NCBI GenBank assembly: GCA_963682055.1
Contig: OY821741.1
Coordinates: 255,501 to 319,500, forward strand
Length of the DNA: 64,000 nucleotides
Source: Primula veris
Taxonomy: Eukaryota > Streptophyta > Magnoliopsida > Ericales > Primulaceae
Direction: 5' to 3'
Shown here: positions 38,044 to 50,343 of the stretch, piece by piece
How positions within the stretch are numbered: the first letter of the stretch is position 1
Layout: every line of letters begins with the position of its first letter
The notes under the pieces: model-generated
Databases searched by the model: none
Told to the model about the DNA's origin: nothing
Seen by the model: the letters and a program-made list of their open reading frames with translations, nothing else
Made by a program: the position numbers and the translations under genes

Positions 38044-40207
38044 ATGGAAGAGAGGGAAAAGAAGAGAGAGAGAGAGAAAGAAGAAGAAGAAGATGAAGAA
38101 GAAAGAGGAGAGAGTAAAATGAAAAAGAAGAGTGAAATAAAAAGAAGAAGAGAGATGGTTGTGGATTTGGGAGAAGGTAGTCAAGTTATTTACTTTCCCT
38201 CCTTCTTCTCCGATTACTCCTCCTCCGATAACTACTCCTCCGATAACTACTACTCATCATCATCATCATCATCATCATGGGTTTTATTTGATTATTTAAA
38301 TAACAATATACCTTGGACCCGCCCCACCCTCCGCATCTTCGCCCACTCTTCCCTCCAGGTCTTTTTTATTTATTTATTACCCCTGCTTATTCATTCATTC
38401 ATTTTTGTTTTATGTTTTCTTGTTTTTCGTTTCTGATTCGCCAATTCAAACGAGTGCTTGCACCCTTCCCTTTAATTATTGTTATATGCGCACTGATTGA
38501 TTGTTTTCATTAAGCAAATGTCACTCATATACTCTCAACCTGCTCTCTTTTATCTCTTTATTATTATATAAAATGTCTTAATGTCCATCATTCATTTTAA
38601 CCCTTTTTTTAAAAAACTGAGGTGTTTATTGCGTGCGCTCGTTATCTAATACTCCAGCTCACTACAGTTTTGACATATATTTGTAGTTTTCGATCATCTC
38701 CAAGAGATATACAGTTATTATAGTGTCATTTGATTGGCATGTCCATCATTTCAACCCTTTTTTTTAAAAAATATATCTTAGTTTTAAATTGTGTGAGCTT
38801 GTTTCTAGTATTTTGTTTAGGGTAATAGTCTTTGCGAGAGAGAGAGAGAGAGAGAGAGAGATAGCATGTTTCCTTGGCATACTTTCCTAACATGTACACC
38901 AAATGCAGCCAGTTCATAAAATGTACCTCTTTTTCTCTATCTCTCTGTTACAGCCAAGAGATACATGTTATGTAGCAAGTCCTGGATTAGAACCATTGAA
39001 ATATAGCGGATACCAGCCACATGCCTACTCTTGGGATCAATTTCCTCCCCTCAAACATATCTTGGATGCCGTAAGTTTAACATTTTTTATTTTTGTTAAG
39101 TAACTGGTATTTGTTTAAGATACAATATTACTCATACACGTAGCCCTAATTTTATTTTATTTTGCTCCTGGTTGTGTATGTTGTATTATTATAGGTACAC
39201 GAAGCTTTTCCTGGAAGCTGCTTCAATAGCTTATTGTTGAATAGATATAAAGGCGGAAACGACCATGTTGGTTGGCATGCCGATGATGAGAAACTTTATG
39301 GTCCGACTCCTGAGATTGCCTCTCTCTCCTTTGGTTGTGACCGTGAATTCCTATTGAAAAAGAGGCCAACTAAACCGCCGTCTCAAGGTATATAAACCAA
39401 CACGCCCATCTTGTCTCTGCTTATTTTATCGATTGTGTAGACTTGATATTCTTTCATTTCAACTCTCTAACTCATCGATGGTTTTGGGTCTTGCTTCTTT
39501 ACCTTAAAAGCTGAACTGCATTCGGTTGACTGACCTGAAATTTGGTTTATTTTTTTCTGGATTTTTGGTCTGAATAAGCTACAAGATTTAAGCTCAATGA
39601 GCATAGCTGACCTTAAATCTTCAAACTTTTTTGCTTTAAAGTTGCACAAGTAAACCTTCGGTCATTTGGTTTTATTATTTTTAATGGCATAGGAAAGGCA
39701 GCAGATGCGAACTGGATAGTGGCGTTAGCGAGCTACCATATCCCGATGATCCTAAAAAACTGAATGACTGCTATATGTTTTCAATATAATCGTGTTTGAA
39801 TTAGTGAACTAGTGATATTGCATCGCATCCCAGTAGACACTATTTTCTGATTCCGCCACTTAAGGCACATAATCTTTGGATCCATAGCATATGTAAATAT
39901 CTAGTACTGATTTTCATTTATGCTCATTGAGTATAGATTTAATTTCAAGAGAAGTATCATCAATTCTAATTTTTGTAATGCAATCTCAACAGCTAAAAGA
40001 GACGAAGACGAGGCACCACCTAGCAAGAGGCTAAAGAAGAGTAAGACTACTCAAAGTAACAGTTTGGAGCAGCATTCATTTATGTTGAAGCATGGATCGT
40101 TGTTGATGATGAGAGGCTATACACAAAGAGATTGGCTACACTCTGTACCCAAACGTGCTAAAGCAGATTCTACTCGTATCAACCTCACTTTCAGACGCGT
40201 TCTGTGA
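38044..40207 (+). CDS. ALKBH2-type DNA oxidative demethylase, 4 exons, 279 aa
   Basis: Nuclear Fe(II)/2-oxoglutarate dioxygenase that removes methyl groups such as 1-methyladenine and 3-methylcytosine from DNA. Exons: 38044-38358, 38954-39070, 39195-39387 and 39993-40207, 840 nt in all. The metal ligands are visible: HAD in VGWHADDEKLYGP (His and Asp) and the distal His in YTQRDWLHSVPKR. The 2-oxoglutarate-binding Arg lies in STRINLTFR at the end. NSLLLNRYKGGNDHVGW and ASLSFGCDREFLLKKR are family signatures. The first exon has a long low-complexity leader: a Glu/Lys/Arg tract, then a Ser/Tyr/Asp tract, coded by GAA, TCC and TCA repeats. The true start may instead be a later in-frame Met, such as that in REMVVDLGEGSQVIYFP, which matches where relatives begin. 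Confidence 0.9.
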
Positions 40208-40663
40208 TTTTACTACTCCTGCTTGCCTGTGTGTACAAATTTATGCATTGATGCAAAAAGTTGCAGGCATCTTAGATGTTGACAAATGAAGCTGTGTTGA
40301 ATACGTTGTTGTATTTTTCGCGCTTTTTTTCTCTCTCTCTTTTATGGAATGCACAATCAAGCTAGTTTGCTGTGTGATGAATGAAGAACTTTACTTTTAC
40401 AGTTTTACTAGACCATTTTATCAATTTTATGTTTACGAACTTAATCAGCTATCGGCCTTCATAAGAAAAAGAAATCCATCTTTGTAGCGTAAAACTGCGA
40501 AATCAGAAACTTTTGTAATGCCACAGAAAATACATACTGATTATGGCTAATACAAACTACTGCAACAACTCTTTCAACTTGTAATATTTACTGCAAGGAA
40601 AAAGTAGAAAAAAGAAGAAGAAGGAAGTTATATAATAAGATTAAATTTAAAGTAAGAAAGAAA
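40208..40663. other. 3' UTR and spacer before tRNA-Phe
   Basis: The ALKBH2-like 3' UTR followed by AT-rich, A/G-rich sequence. No other feature seen. Confidence 0.6.
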
Positions 40664-40668
40664 GCGGG

Positions 40669-40711
<43 letters not shown>

Positions 40712-40736
40712 AGGTGTTTGATCCACCTTCACCGCA
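40664..40736 (+). tRNA. tRNA-Phe (GAA), 73 nt, with unusual T arm
   Basis: Starts GCGGGGATAGCTCAGTTGGG (acceptor 5' strand, position 8 and D arm). The anticodon arm is CAGACTGAAGATCTG with anticodon GAA, and the 3' end is TCACCGCA. There is no intron and no encoded CCA. The cloverleaf folds normally. Compared with the usual plant nuclear tRNA-Phe, the T stem is changed on both sides but still pairs (AGGTG with CACCT), and the T loop reads TTTGATC instead of TTCGATC. The normally invariant C56, which pairs with G19 of the D loop, is therefore T. It may be a functional variant or a copy starting to decay. Confidence 0.9.
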
Positions 40737-40741
40737 TTTTT
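40737..40741 (+). terminator. Pol III terminator of tRNA-Phe
   Basis: A run of five T follows the tRNA 3' end directly, and more T runs follow within 20 bases. This is the usual RNA polymerase III stop signal. Confidence 0.75.
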
Positions 40742-41134
40742 CTACCTTTTTTATTTTTCATTTTTTAGGCATTGTTTGCGGTCTTTACGTGAAATGGCAA
40801 AATGTAATCAACATCTGTTTTGTAAAATAACATGTACAAGATACAGGAATGCGATTAAGTAATTCAGTTTGAATAACTTTTTGGGTCTAGATAATGTTTT
40901 ATCACATTTGTTTGTTTTGTTCAATATTATAAATTTATAATGGTAAGGTAGGGACGAAAGAATGATAAAATTAACAAATAAGAAGAAGTTAAAACTAAAA
41001 GGACCATTTAAGTAATTGACTAAAATCAATTCCACAACAACAACAATAATAACAATAATAATAATAATTTCTTCTTATTTTTATTTAATTATTAATTTAA
41101 GTTTTTTCTAAACTCTAAAACTAACACTTAAATT

Positions 41135-41181
<47 letters not shown>

Positions 41182-42157
41182 TTGTTTATCTTCTTCGTTT
41201 GCTGGTAAGTCTCTCTCTTTCTATATATATATATATATATATAATACATATTTATGGTGTTGTATTAAATACGATTGTTTGTTTGTTTGATTGATCTTAT
41301 ATTTAAATATTAATAAGTAAAGTAAAAAAGATTTAATGGATTAAATGATAGTATAATGCTAAGTTTATCTGCTGCATTCTCATCACTTTATTCTCAATCT
41401 CAGTTTAATTTACTACGATTATTTTTTTATTTTTATTTTTCATTTCATTTTTTATTTTATTTCATTTTATTTCTACTGAGATACATACACTTATTAGCTG
41501 ATTTTAGCTTTAGTGATGATGCTTTTTTTTTTTTATTATAGAAAAGCTAATTTGGGTTTTTATATTTTTAGGATTTATAAAGATTAACCATAACTTTTTT
41601 TGGGCATTATTAGTAATTTTTAGGTAATGTTTGTTTCCTTTGTTACTGATTAGGTTAGTATGTACTACAAAAATAAATAAATAAATAAATAATACTTATA
41701 AAAAGAATAAATAAAACCCATTACTACTCAGATTTCTATATTTTACTTATTCATTTGTTTTTATTATTCTTAGTTTTTGTTTCTGCTGATTTGAGCGTTG
41801 CCGATGTTGCTTTTATATAAAAGCTGATTGATTATATTCTTTTAAGTTCATAAAGAAAACCCATTACTGTTTTTCGCTGGCAAAAAACATACTAATTATT
41901 AAGGTTTAGTATGTACAAAAAGAATATGTTGGTTTCTATGAAATGCCCACTTAAAAAAAGATTACTACTTCTTTTTGGAAAGATTGAATTTTTGAAATGC
42001 CCACTTAGCTTCATTCTACTAATATTGGTTAATCTTTTTATTTAGATGTTTATAAAGACGCGTTCTTTTTTGTTTTTGTTTTTTTACTTCGGACTTAGCT
42101 GGCTTTATAGTAACGGTGTTTTGATTTTGCTTATAAATAGAATAAAGACAGACTATA
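40742..42157 (+). promoter_or_regulatory. Promoter and probable 5' UTR intron of the NIPP1-like gene
   Basis: A (CT)n run at about 41140-41166 and (TA)n runs lie just before a strong donor, GCTG|GTAAGT, at 41205. An acceptor, TTATAAATAG, ends at 42140, 17 bases before the start codon at 42158. Together these suggest a 936-bp leader intron (41205-42140) with the transcription start a little upstream of 41200. This is inferred from splice signals only. Confidence 0.5.
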
Positions 42158-45100
42158 ATGTATGGTCGGAGTGGTCTCGACAGATTTAGAAAAGCCCAAT
42201 CTTCAGAGCCATTTTCCGTCACAAACAACTCAAATACTCGTAAAACAGCTACTTTGCCAACTCAATCAGTCGCTACCATAAAACCTGTCGAGGCAGATGT
42301 TGTTGTAGCATCGTCTGCTGTGCCAGCTCAGACTGGCGGTGGGCAGTCAACTTGGCAGCCTCCTGATTGGGCGATCGAGCCTCGGCCAGGTGTGTATTAC
42401 CTTGAGGTGTTGAAAGAGGGTGTCGTGTTGGACAGGATTAACCTTGATAAGAAAAGGAGTATATTTGGAAGGCAGATTCAGACTTGTGACTTTGTTCTCG
42501 ATCATACCTCTGTCTCTCGTCAACATGCCGCCGTTGTTCCCCACAAAAATGGCAGGTAGTTATATGTGTTATATAGTATTATACATATACCTACACACTC
42601 ACAAACATATGTATATAATTATAGCTTGTTTATCCTTTTTCTATTATTTCACTTACTAAGTTTGTTTGTCCTTCTTCCTAAGCTGGGAGACTAAACTTCT
42701 TTGCACCGCTTATGACTTATAATTGTTTTGTCTTTCAGAAATCACTTTTCCCTCTTTTGATTTACTTGATGTGGCAAGAGAATTCTCTTCTAGTCTTCTT
42801 TAGGTATCCCAACACTATTTAAATGCATGGTGAAGGCTCGTCTTTTTCACTTTGGGCGAAAAAATTCAATGTGTTCCTTTCGATGGCAAAATGACCTAAA
42901 AAACACTAATGAACCGTAGTTATGTGACATTTAGGTAGAATTAGTAGTAGCTTCCTTGAGTGTGCATCCAATGATTTCTGCTAGTTAAGTTGTGTTATGT
43001 ATTATTCACACCTTTTCGTTTTTCAATTCAACTTGTATGTATGAAAGAAAGCCGAGAATGTTCAATATAGATTACAGTGCAAAAGGGAAAGATAACAACC
43101 TCTGTTATTCGCACTTTTTAACTAGCAGAACAGGATAATCTGTTCTAATTTCTAACACAAATGGCTTATGTAGTGATGGAATGGCTTATGATGGGAAAGC
43201 CGGGAATACCCTGTTCTTGAGGCTAATTACATGTGTACTCCCCCTGTTTGTAGTTGGACGCAATCCCCCCCCCCCCCCAAGATTCCCTTTTAGAAATTTT
43301 AGATGGTCTGGTTGTGTTCCCTTCGTAGCATAGGGGCTAGGCCTTCTCCGTGAAGAATGTTGCTCTTAACGTATTACTATTTGTTTTAGCTATAAAATGC
43401 AACACTGAACTTGAGAGAGTGGATACAAATTTGTTCAGTCAATTTAATAAACTATCCATCCTTGTAAAACATTGATTTTAAATACAATTCACTGACCTCA
43501 CTGACAAATTTTCTGTTTAACAAAACATACCAAAACATACTACTTTTGAAACTAAATTACCAAAAACATACCCTTACAACTTTAACTATCAAAAACATAC
43601 CAAACAAATTTAATGTTGTTTATTCTCTTCTTTCTCTATCTCTCATTTACTCTCTCTCTCCTCCCTTATTATCTCTCTCCTCCATTCTTCTCTCTCTCAC
43701 CAATTCTTCTCTACATCTCTCTCTGATCTTAGTCTCTCTCTCCTCCATTGTTGTTTGTATCTTTCTTTTATATCACACTCTATCTCTCTCCTCTCCTCCA
43801 CCACGAAAACCCGTCACTAACTACCGAACACCATCTAAATTATATAAACATCCATATACATATAAATACATATATATACATACGTAATACACAAATATTA
43901 CACTGGTTGATACCCCGTAATATATGAAAAATATATGAAATTGGTGAGATTGTTTTCTATCCCGTAATATATGAAAAATATATGAAATTGGTGAGATTGT
44001 TTTCTATTTATTGAGGTTTGAGACTATTGTAAAACTTGTGGGTTTCAAGTTGAAGGAGGAGAATCCATATGTATAGTATTGAGAGAAATTCATACGTAGG
44101 GTATGAAGTTTTAAAATTAGGGTATGAAATTTTGAAATTAGGGTATGAAGTTTTAAAATTAGGGTATGAACTCTTTTTTAGATATTTGATTGTGATTCAG
44201 AACATTTAGGGTATGACATTTTAAAATTAGGGTATGACATTTTATAATTAGCATATGAATATTTTGTGAGTTTTTAGTCATTTTGAGAGAGAGAGATGGG
44301 TGATTAGCATGTGTTAGAAAGATGTGCGATTATCGTGTGTTAGAGAGAGAGAGGTACGATTAGAGAGAGAGAGAGTTGCGGTTAGAGAGAGAGGTGTTAG
44401 ATTATGGTTTGATTAGAATTAGAAAAATAATAAGTATATATAGGTATGTTTTTTGTAATTTAAGTTTTGGGAGTATGTTTTTGGTAATATAATAGAGTTA
44501 GGGTATGTTTTTATTAATTGCCCCTTTTAAATACAATTCACTGACCTCACTGACAAATTTTCTGTTTATATTTTGCAGTGTATATGTTATTGATTTGGGA
44601 TCAGCACATGGAACATTTGTTGCAAATGAGAGGTTGACAAAAGACTCCCCTGTAGAGCTCGAGACAGGACAATCATTACGCTTTGCTGCATCGACACGAA
44701 CTTATGTTTTGAGAAAAAATAACGATGCTCTCTTTCCCCCTCCTATTTCACCTACACAAATCAAATTACCTCCTTCTCCTGATCCCTCTGATGAAGAAGC
44801 CGTTTTGACTTACAATACATTCTTAAATCGTTACGGTCTAACCAAATCAAAGAAAAGAACCATAACAGATGATGAACTGTTGTCCTCAAACAGAGCAGGG
44901 AAGAGACGTAAAAAAATAAAAGTTGCATTTCGAGATCAAGTTGGGGGAGAGCTGGTTGAGGTTGTCGGATTTTCAGATGGCGCTGACGTGGAGACGGAAC
45001 CTGGTCCAATTGGTGTTAAAGAAGGTAGCCTTGTTGGAAAATACGCGTCGTTGGTACAGACCACTGTGATACCAAAAGGGAAGGAAGAAACTTCTAGTAA

Positions 45101-45344
45101 GGAAGTAAATATTACTGGTAAGGGTGTTACTGATAAATTGCAAGAAGTGTTGAACAAGGTTAAAAATGTGCCGAGGGGTGGTATTTATGATGATCTTTAT
45201 GGCGACTCGTTTTCTGCAAAAGTGGGGTCATCCTGGGCTAAAGATGCTGATTTTAAGGACACTGGTGCTTTAAGTGGAAAATTAGGGGATAGCTCGAGTA
45301 CTATAACCTACAATGACGATGATGACGATTTATTTGGTGATTAA
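42158..45344 (+). CDS. FHA-domain nuclear inhibitor of protein phosphatase 1 (NIPP1-like), 387 aa
   Basis: Nuclear FHA protein that in its family docks protein phosphatase 1 and splicing factors. Exons are 42158-42555 and 44579-45344, 1164 nt. The FHA domain, about residues 85-175, has RSIFGRQIQTCDFVLDH, SVSRQHAAVV and VIDLGSAHGTFVANERL, which hold the Arg, Ser-Arg-His and Gly-Thr phosphothreonine-binding positions. The intron splits the domain between KNG and VYVID. Downstream, GKRRKKIKVAFRD contains an RVxF-like PP1 docking site (KVAF) next to a basic nuclear signal. The tail has GGIYDDLYGDSF and ends in an acidic NDDDDDLFGD. The 2.0-kb intron holds a 1-kb insert flanked by 44-bp direct repeats; the second repeat ends 10 bases before exon 2. 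Confidence 0.9.
43265..43278. repeat. Poly-C run of 14
   Basis: Fourteen consecutive C in the NIPP1-like intron. Long C runs are rare in this AT-rich window. This is also a place where sequencing errors are likely. Confidence 0.85.
43476..44568. mobile_element. 1-kb insert in NIPP1-like intron flanked by identical 44-bp direct repeats
   Basis: The 44-bp word starting TTTTAAATACAATTCACTGA and ending TTTTCTGTTTA stands at 43476-43519 and again at 44525-44568. Between them are 1005 bp of non-coding sequence. The left end has repeated AAAACATACC words, and the right end has their complement, GGTATGTTTTT, several times, so the termini form loose inverted repeats. Inside are a CT-rich block (43621-43800), a perfect 47-bp tandem pair (43914-44007), AGGGTATGAA repeats (44095-44240) and GA runs. 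The interior looks like a non-autonomous TIR transposon. The very long flanking repeat is not a normal target duplication. Confidence 0.6.
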
Positions 45345-46395
45345 CGGAAAGGTGATTGTGGCAGATCGGTGCTAATTTTTGTCTGTGGATTTTAACCACT
45401 ATATGAAAGAAATGTGGGAGATCATTCATTAGAAGATGGAACATACAACTTTTTGAGGGAAAAGACCTTTTCACTGTATCTCGTCTTTGATTTATTGACC
45501 TGGTCAAATTTGAAATGTGTCAGCTGAGAGTATTGTTATATCCTGGTTTTGTAGTTTTGACTGTTTTTCTTCAATGAGAAACTTAGTACCTAACTGTGTG
45601 ACGATTTGTGTATGTTTTTACAAAAAAACAAACACATTGATCATTCTGAGTTCATCTCATGGCCTGGTTTACTGGAAATTGGAGATTTTGTGTATTTTCA
45701 CACTTGTGTGGTGACAATAGATTGTGTACTGGAAAAGAAAAGATAAAGAAATTTGAGATTGGAATTTTCCAATTTTTAGTTTAGTGTTGGGGAAGTAGAG
45801 AACACTTTTACATATTTCCAGGAATTTCACATTTTCCATCAGCCATGTTGGTTGTGATTTTTGATTGTATACATTTCATGTTTCAACTTTCATGAAATCT
45901 CCATAACACCCTCTGTTTTTTAAAATCTAGGAACTTGTGTTCGTTCGTTCTTTCTATCACTAAAATGAATGTATACATGGTTGAACAGACGGTCATAAAC
46001 ACAAGGTAAGTGGATGGTATGACCAACTTTTAAAGCAAAATAAATTTAAAAATATGTTGCTCACGTTTAAGATGAAGATTATCTGAACTAGTATGAGAGC
46101 AAGTATTAGATGAGGCCAAATTTACTAGTACTATATGCGATATTGTCTCGACCCCAAGCCAAGTTCAATGATCACTGCAGACTGCACTGAACGCTGAAAG
46201 AAAAAAATCTTCCATGAAACACTACATAATACTACTCAGAGAATTAAAGTTTATGCTGCTGCTGCTACATCAATACAAGGATGGCAAGGCTAAACAAGAA
46301 AGCAAGTTAATCCGTTCCTAAATCAACCACCTAATAGAATGTCAGATAATGCAAGCAACAAAACAAACCCACCACTCAATTAGAATTAGAGCTAG
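45345..46395. other. Spacer between converging NIPP1-like and CAR-like genes
   Basis: Holds the two 3' UTRs. No further gene, tRNA or repeat of note was seen. Confidence 0.6.
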
Positions 46396-48644
46396 CTAGG
46401 AAACTGAGGTAGAGGCGGTTGTTATGAGCTTGAGGTTTAGCTCGATCTCACCAGACTCAACATCGTTGAGCCTCAACCAAACATGTTGTAGTACAACTTC
46501 ACTATTAATGCAACTAATCGTGCTCTCAGTTCCCAAACAGTTGTCGCTCTCAGGTATAACCTTCCTTAACAACGTCGTCGTTGTTGCTGCTGTTTTTGTT
46601 GTTGGTGTCCTTTCCTTAGGAGAAGAAACCGCGAGGATTTGGGTCAACCTGGCGGCAGAAACTAAAGGTTGAAGATTGAGAAAAGCATTGCCCATCTTGT
46701 CGTCTGCTTTCAGTAAGTCTTTGTCATACACTTCCTGAAAAATACCCGATATTATTATCTATAGTATAAACATGTCCAAAGCAAAAGAAACATATATAAA
46801 GCCATATGGTATTGGGGGTAAGCACGGGTGTAGATTTTTTAAATGTCAGCTTCATGGGTAGTGTTGTATAACAAAGTACAAGAAAATTAATGTCGACATA
46901 GAGGACAATTAAAAAGGAAACACAGATTATTTCCTAATACATCAGTCGTTGTGCAAGAGATCTAAATACTTAATTAGTTAATACATATGTGATGCCTTGA
47001 TAAGACACTACCTATGATGTTAAAGGAAGTCATTAGCGTATTTGAGACAACCCAACCCCAATAGAGTTTCAGAAAAAAGGTGGACTTCTGGTATTTTTCA
47101 AGTCTAGGAGTCTCTATGGCAGTTGAAAATGAGCATGAAATACATCATAAATTTTTTCAATTATCGGTGTTACTAGTTACTGCAAAATTTGTTTAGTTGG
47201 TATTTACATACTCGTACACTTTGTGCGTCTTGTCGAGGGACCTAAGATCACTCGCCAATATTACCATACGATATCAAACTAAAATAGCACGTTTCCCACC
47301 CTAAAGAACTTGATTTTTTTTATATTAAAAAGCAGCTTCACATTGTATTTTTGTGTTTATATAGCAACGTTACAATCAGAAACTGAGCCATGCTCAAGGT
47401 GAGCTGGAAACCTAACTTGCTAATGCAATAGCAAACATATGCACGTGAATGTTTAGGCCCTGAACTAGCAGCCACTTCTTTTTCCCATTTTCTACTAAAA
47501 AAAGCGCAGGTAAACTAGGGTACACTACTGAGATTTTGATGGACTCAAACCACCAATGGGGCTTGTTCATACTTCACAAACCACTGCCCAAGCTAACTCA
47601 TTTAGCTAGACAAAGTTCAATTAACTAAAAATCAATTTAAGGAGAATCCAAGAAGGGGCCGAAGTCTCCAACAAGGAAATAGTTTCATAGGACTACTAAA
47701 ACAAGGAAGTAATAATTTTTCTCAAACACGGAAATTGAACAATTGACTATTGAAATAAATGAAATGGCCCGAATACGGAATAACTACCCGTCAGACAGAT
47801 TGGGCCGAGTGGACCCAATCTATCAGATTCAGTGATCATGGTTGTGACTATCAAGTGGATTCATTGAGAGTTTACTATACAAACTTACCAAGTTTAGAGT
47901 TCCAACAGGTTCTTTAAGGGAAAAACTCAGTTCTTCATTCCAAACAGGGTTTAGATTGCTGTTTATAACCCGGGTCTTGGCTGTCTGTAACATGAAAAGA
48001 AGTCATCTCGTTCAATGTTTTACAATCATACAACACAGCTGTATTTGTATGTAACAAACGATAAACAGTTTGAGAGCCACAAGGATAATTGTGAACTGTG
48101 ATGATAATTAATGGACATTCACATCCTAAGAGATCTAAATTAAACGTGGAAACAAAATCTTCAAGGAGTTTAGCTCAGGAGCCCAGAACCCAATCCCCAA
48201 ATAAGATGCTGCGGGTTTGATCTCCTACCATAAAGTTGTAGCATTGCAACTAAAAACAAAGTTTGAACAAAAGAAGTGGCTTGGGACCAGTAGAAAGAAA
48301 CAGGATTGAAAGCACCAACTCAGAAATTAAGACAAGAAATGAAACCAAAATTCAACATTGAAATCTTCTTTTCCCACAATTATATGAGCTCGTTTATAAT
48401 TAACTTTCAACGTGAGTGCATCCCCCGATACTTGCTACTGTGACTTGCAAGAAAGCCCAAAAAACTAGTATATATGAAATCAATGAAGCATTTCTAACAA
48501 AATTTTATGCGGGCGACAAGAGTAAAGAATAACCTGATTTCCCAACTTGACGACAACATAAGGATCACTAGTCTTAAAGTCCCGAACAGCCAATCTTTTC
48601 CCTTGCACAATTATCACTTTTAGAAGACCTAATGGCTCTGCCAT
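46396..48644 (-). CDS. C2-domain ABA-related (CAR) family protein, 3 exons, 181 aa
   Basis: Small single-C2 protein of the plant CAR group. These bind membrane phospholipids in a calcium-dependent way and recruit ABA receptors to the plasma membrane. Exons: 48534-48644, 47889-47984 and 46396-46734, 546 nt. It starts MAEPLGLLKVIIVQGKRLAV. The first calcium loop is RDFKTSDPYVVVKLG. Then come KTRVINSNLNPVWNEELSF and the second loop VYDKDLLKADDKMGNA, keeping the Asp residues expected for Ca2+. The plant-CAR extra segment is present (CLGTESTISCINSEVVLQHV, then WLRLNDVESGEIELNLKL). An unusual low-complexity insert rich in Thr/Ala/Lys (KERTPTTKTAATTTTLL) precedes it. A splice acceptor at 48678-48679 suggests a 5' UTR intron. 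Confidence 0.88.
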
Positions 48645-50343
48645 AACCCACTGCTAACTTCGAAAGGGACGCCGAAGCTGAAAAGATAAACAATAACAGC
48701 AATCTGCCTATCAAACTTCTGCATTCAAACAAACAAGTAACAGCTGAGATGCTAGATGACAAACTTTGATGCACTTATGGATTCAATAACGTGATAACCG
48801 CGGCGAAGCTGGTTAAATGAGCATAGCAATGTTAAATTAATAGAAATCTATACTGTTAAATACTCAATATCAAAATTCGATACAGCTGTTTAAGAAATAA
48901 ACTAAGTTGTTTACCATCTACATATATATATATATATATATATCCTTCTAGAAAGATTATCGGCAATAACTAACATAGATGTGCACATGTATAGTTATTT
49001 TTTTAAAATAGATCGTCCTACTTTTAATTGGAAAAGACGACGTCCTATAAGTCTATAACGTGTTTCAAACATGATACGGAAACAGGAATACTTTGATGTT
49101 TAGGAGGTGTAATAACCTTAGTTAGCTAACCTGTAACTATATTTACCCAGGAGCAGCACCACCCTTAATCATATAATTTTTTGTTTATTTTTAATCTATG
49201 CTTTCAGCCCCACATATTAGAAAAAAATAAAAAAAATTAAAAACACGGAATTCGACCCCTTTAAAACAGTTCCAGCACTGCTCGAATCGATGAATGAAAG
49301 AAAAAAACACAAGTCTCTGAATGGTAGAACATATATATAAATGAATAAATCAATAAAAGTGAGCTTTAAATTTAAATTTGGAGTGAAGCTTCCTAATTGA
49401 ATCAAAGAAGATGAGAAGCATTAGTTGCTGCTGCTTTTACATAAACTAATGATTTTACTCAATCAATAAACAAAATTCCCAAATCAAAGACAAAGACAAC
49501 CCCATCAAAATTAAGCATAAAATGGAAAGTAAATATGGAGAAAAGTAAAGATTTTTTTGTTTGTTTGTTTGTAGTAATCTCAGCAAATGATTTCAAATAA
49601 TAAATAAAAGGTAAAAAGTAGAGTAAAAAGGAAGATAAAAAAAAAAAAGTAGAGGAAGTAGTTAATAAGCAGAAAAGAGTAGTTAAAATAATAAATAAAA
49701 ATTAATAAAAAAGGGAAGAAAAAGAGAAGTAGAGCTTAGCTTACTGTTTACTCCAAACTTGTATTGTATTGTATTTATTTATTTATAGATTTTAAGATTG
49801 AGATTCCTCCTCCTCCTCCCCCTTTTATGTTATGACTTATGTGTATAGATAGATAGATAGATAGATATATGTTATGTATGTGTTGTACTACTCTACTACT
49901 TTGTAATGATTTGGAACAACTTTCAGACAACCAAAGTAAAGTAATATGGGAGTAAGTAAGTAAGTTAGTACAGAAGACTTAATTAATGTTTTTTTTACTT
50001 TGTTTTGTGTTTTTATGACGACTGATATCCTTTTTTTTTTTTTTTCCTTTTTCCTTTTCTTTTCTTTTCTTTTGTCAAAATCACTCATCCTACTTTTTCA
50101 ACTCTTTCTTTTTCTTTATCATTCTTATTTATATAAAACTAATTACTCCTATTTTTATTTTTCGTATTCTCTATTAATACACTCCTCAAATTTTCATCAA
50201 CAAACTTTTTCAGTATTTGGAAATTAATGAACAAGAGTTGTGCTACTCTTTTCTTAAAAAAAAAACATAAACAACAACTTTCTTTGACTTAACTTATTAT
50301 TACAGTATTTGTTTTAATTTTAATTGTTAGTACTCGTTTTTTT
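48645..50343. other. Probable leader intron and promoter of the CAR-like gene
   Basis: The minus-strand acceptor TTATCTTTTCAG ends 33 bases before the CAR start codon, so the first leader exon probably lies further upstream, perhaps near 49.7 kb. The region has (TA)n at about 48923-48942, a (GATA)n run near 49850-49866, a T/CTTTT-rich stretch at 50020-50075, and no recognisable gene. Confidence 0.45.

Noticed and set aside
43265..43278. Poly-C run as an i-motif or G-quadruplex regulator
   Set aside because: A single homopolymer run in an intron; there is no separate set of G/C tracts, and it may partly be a sequencing artefact.
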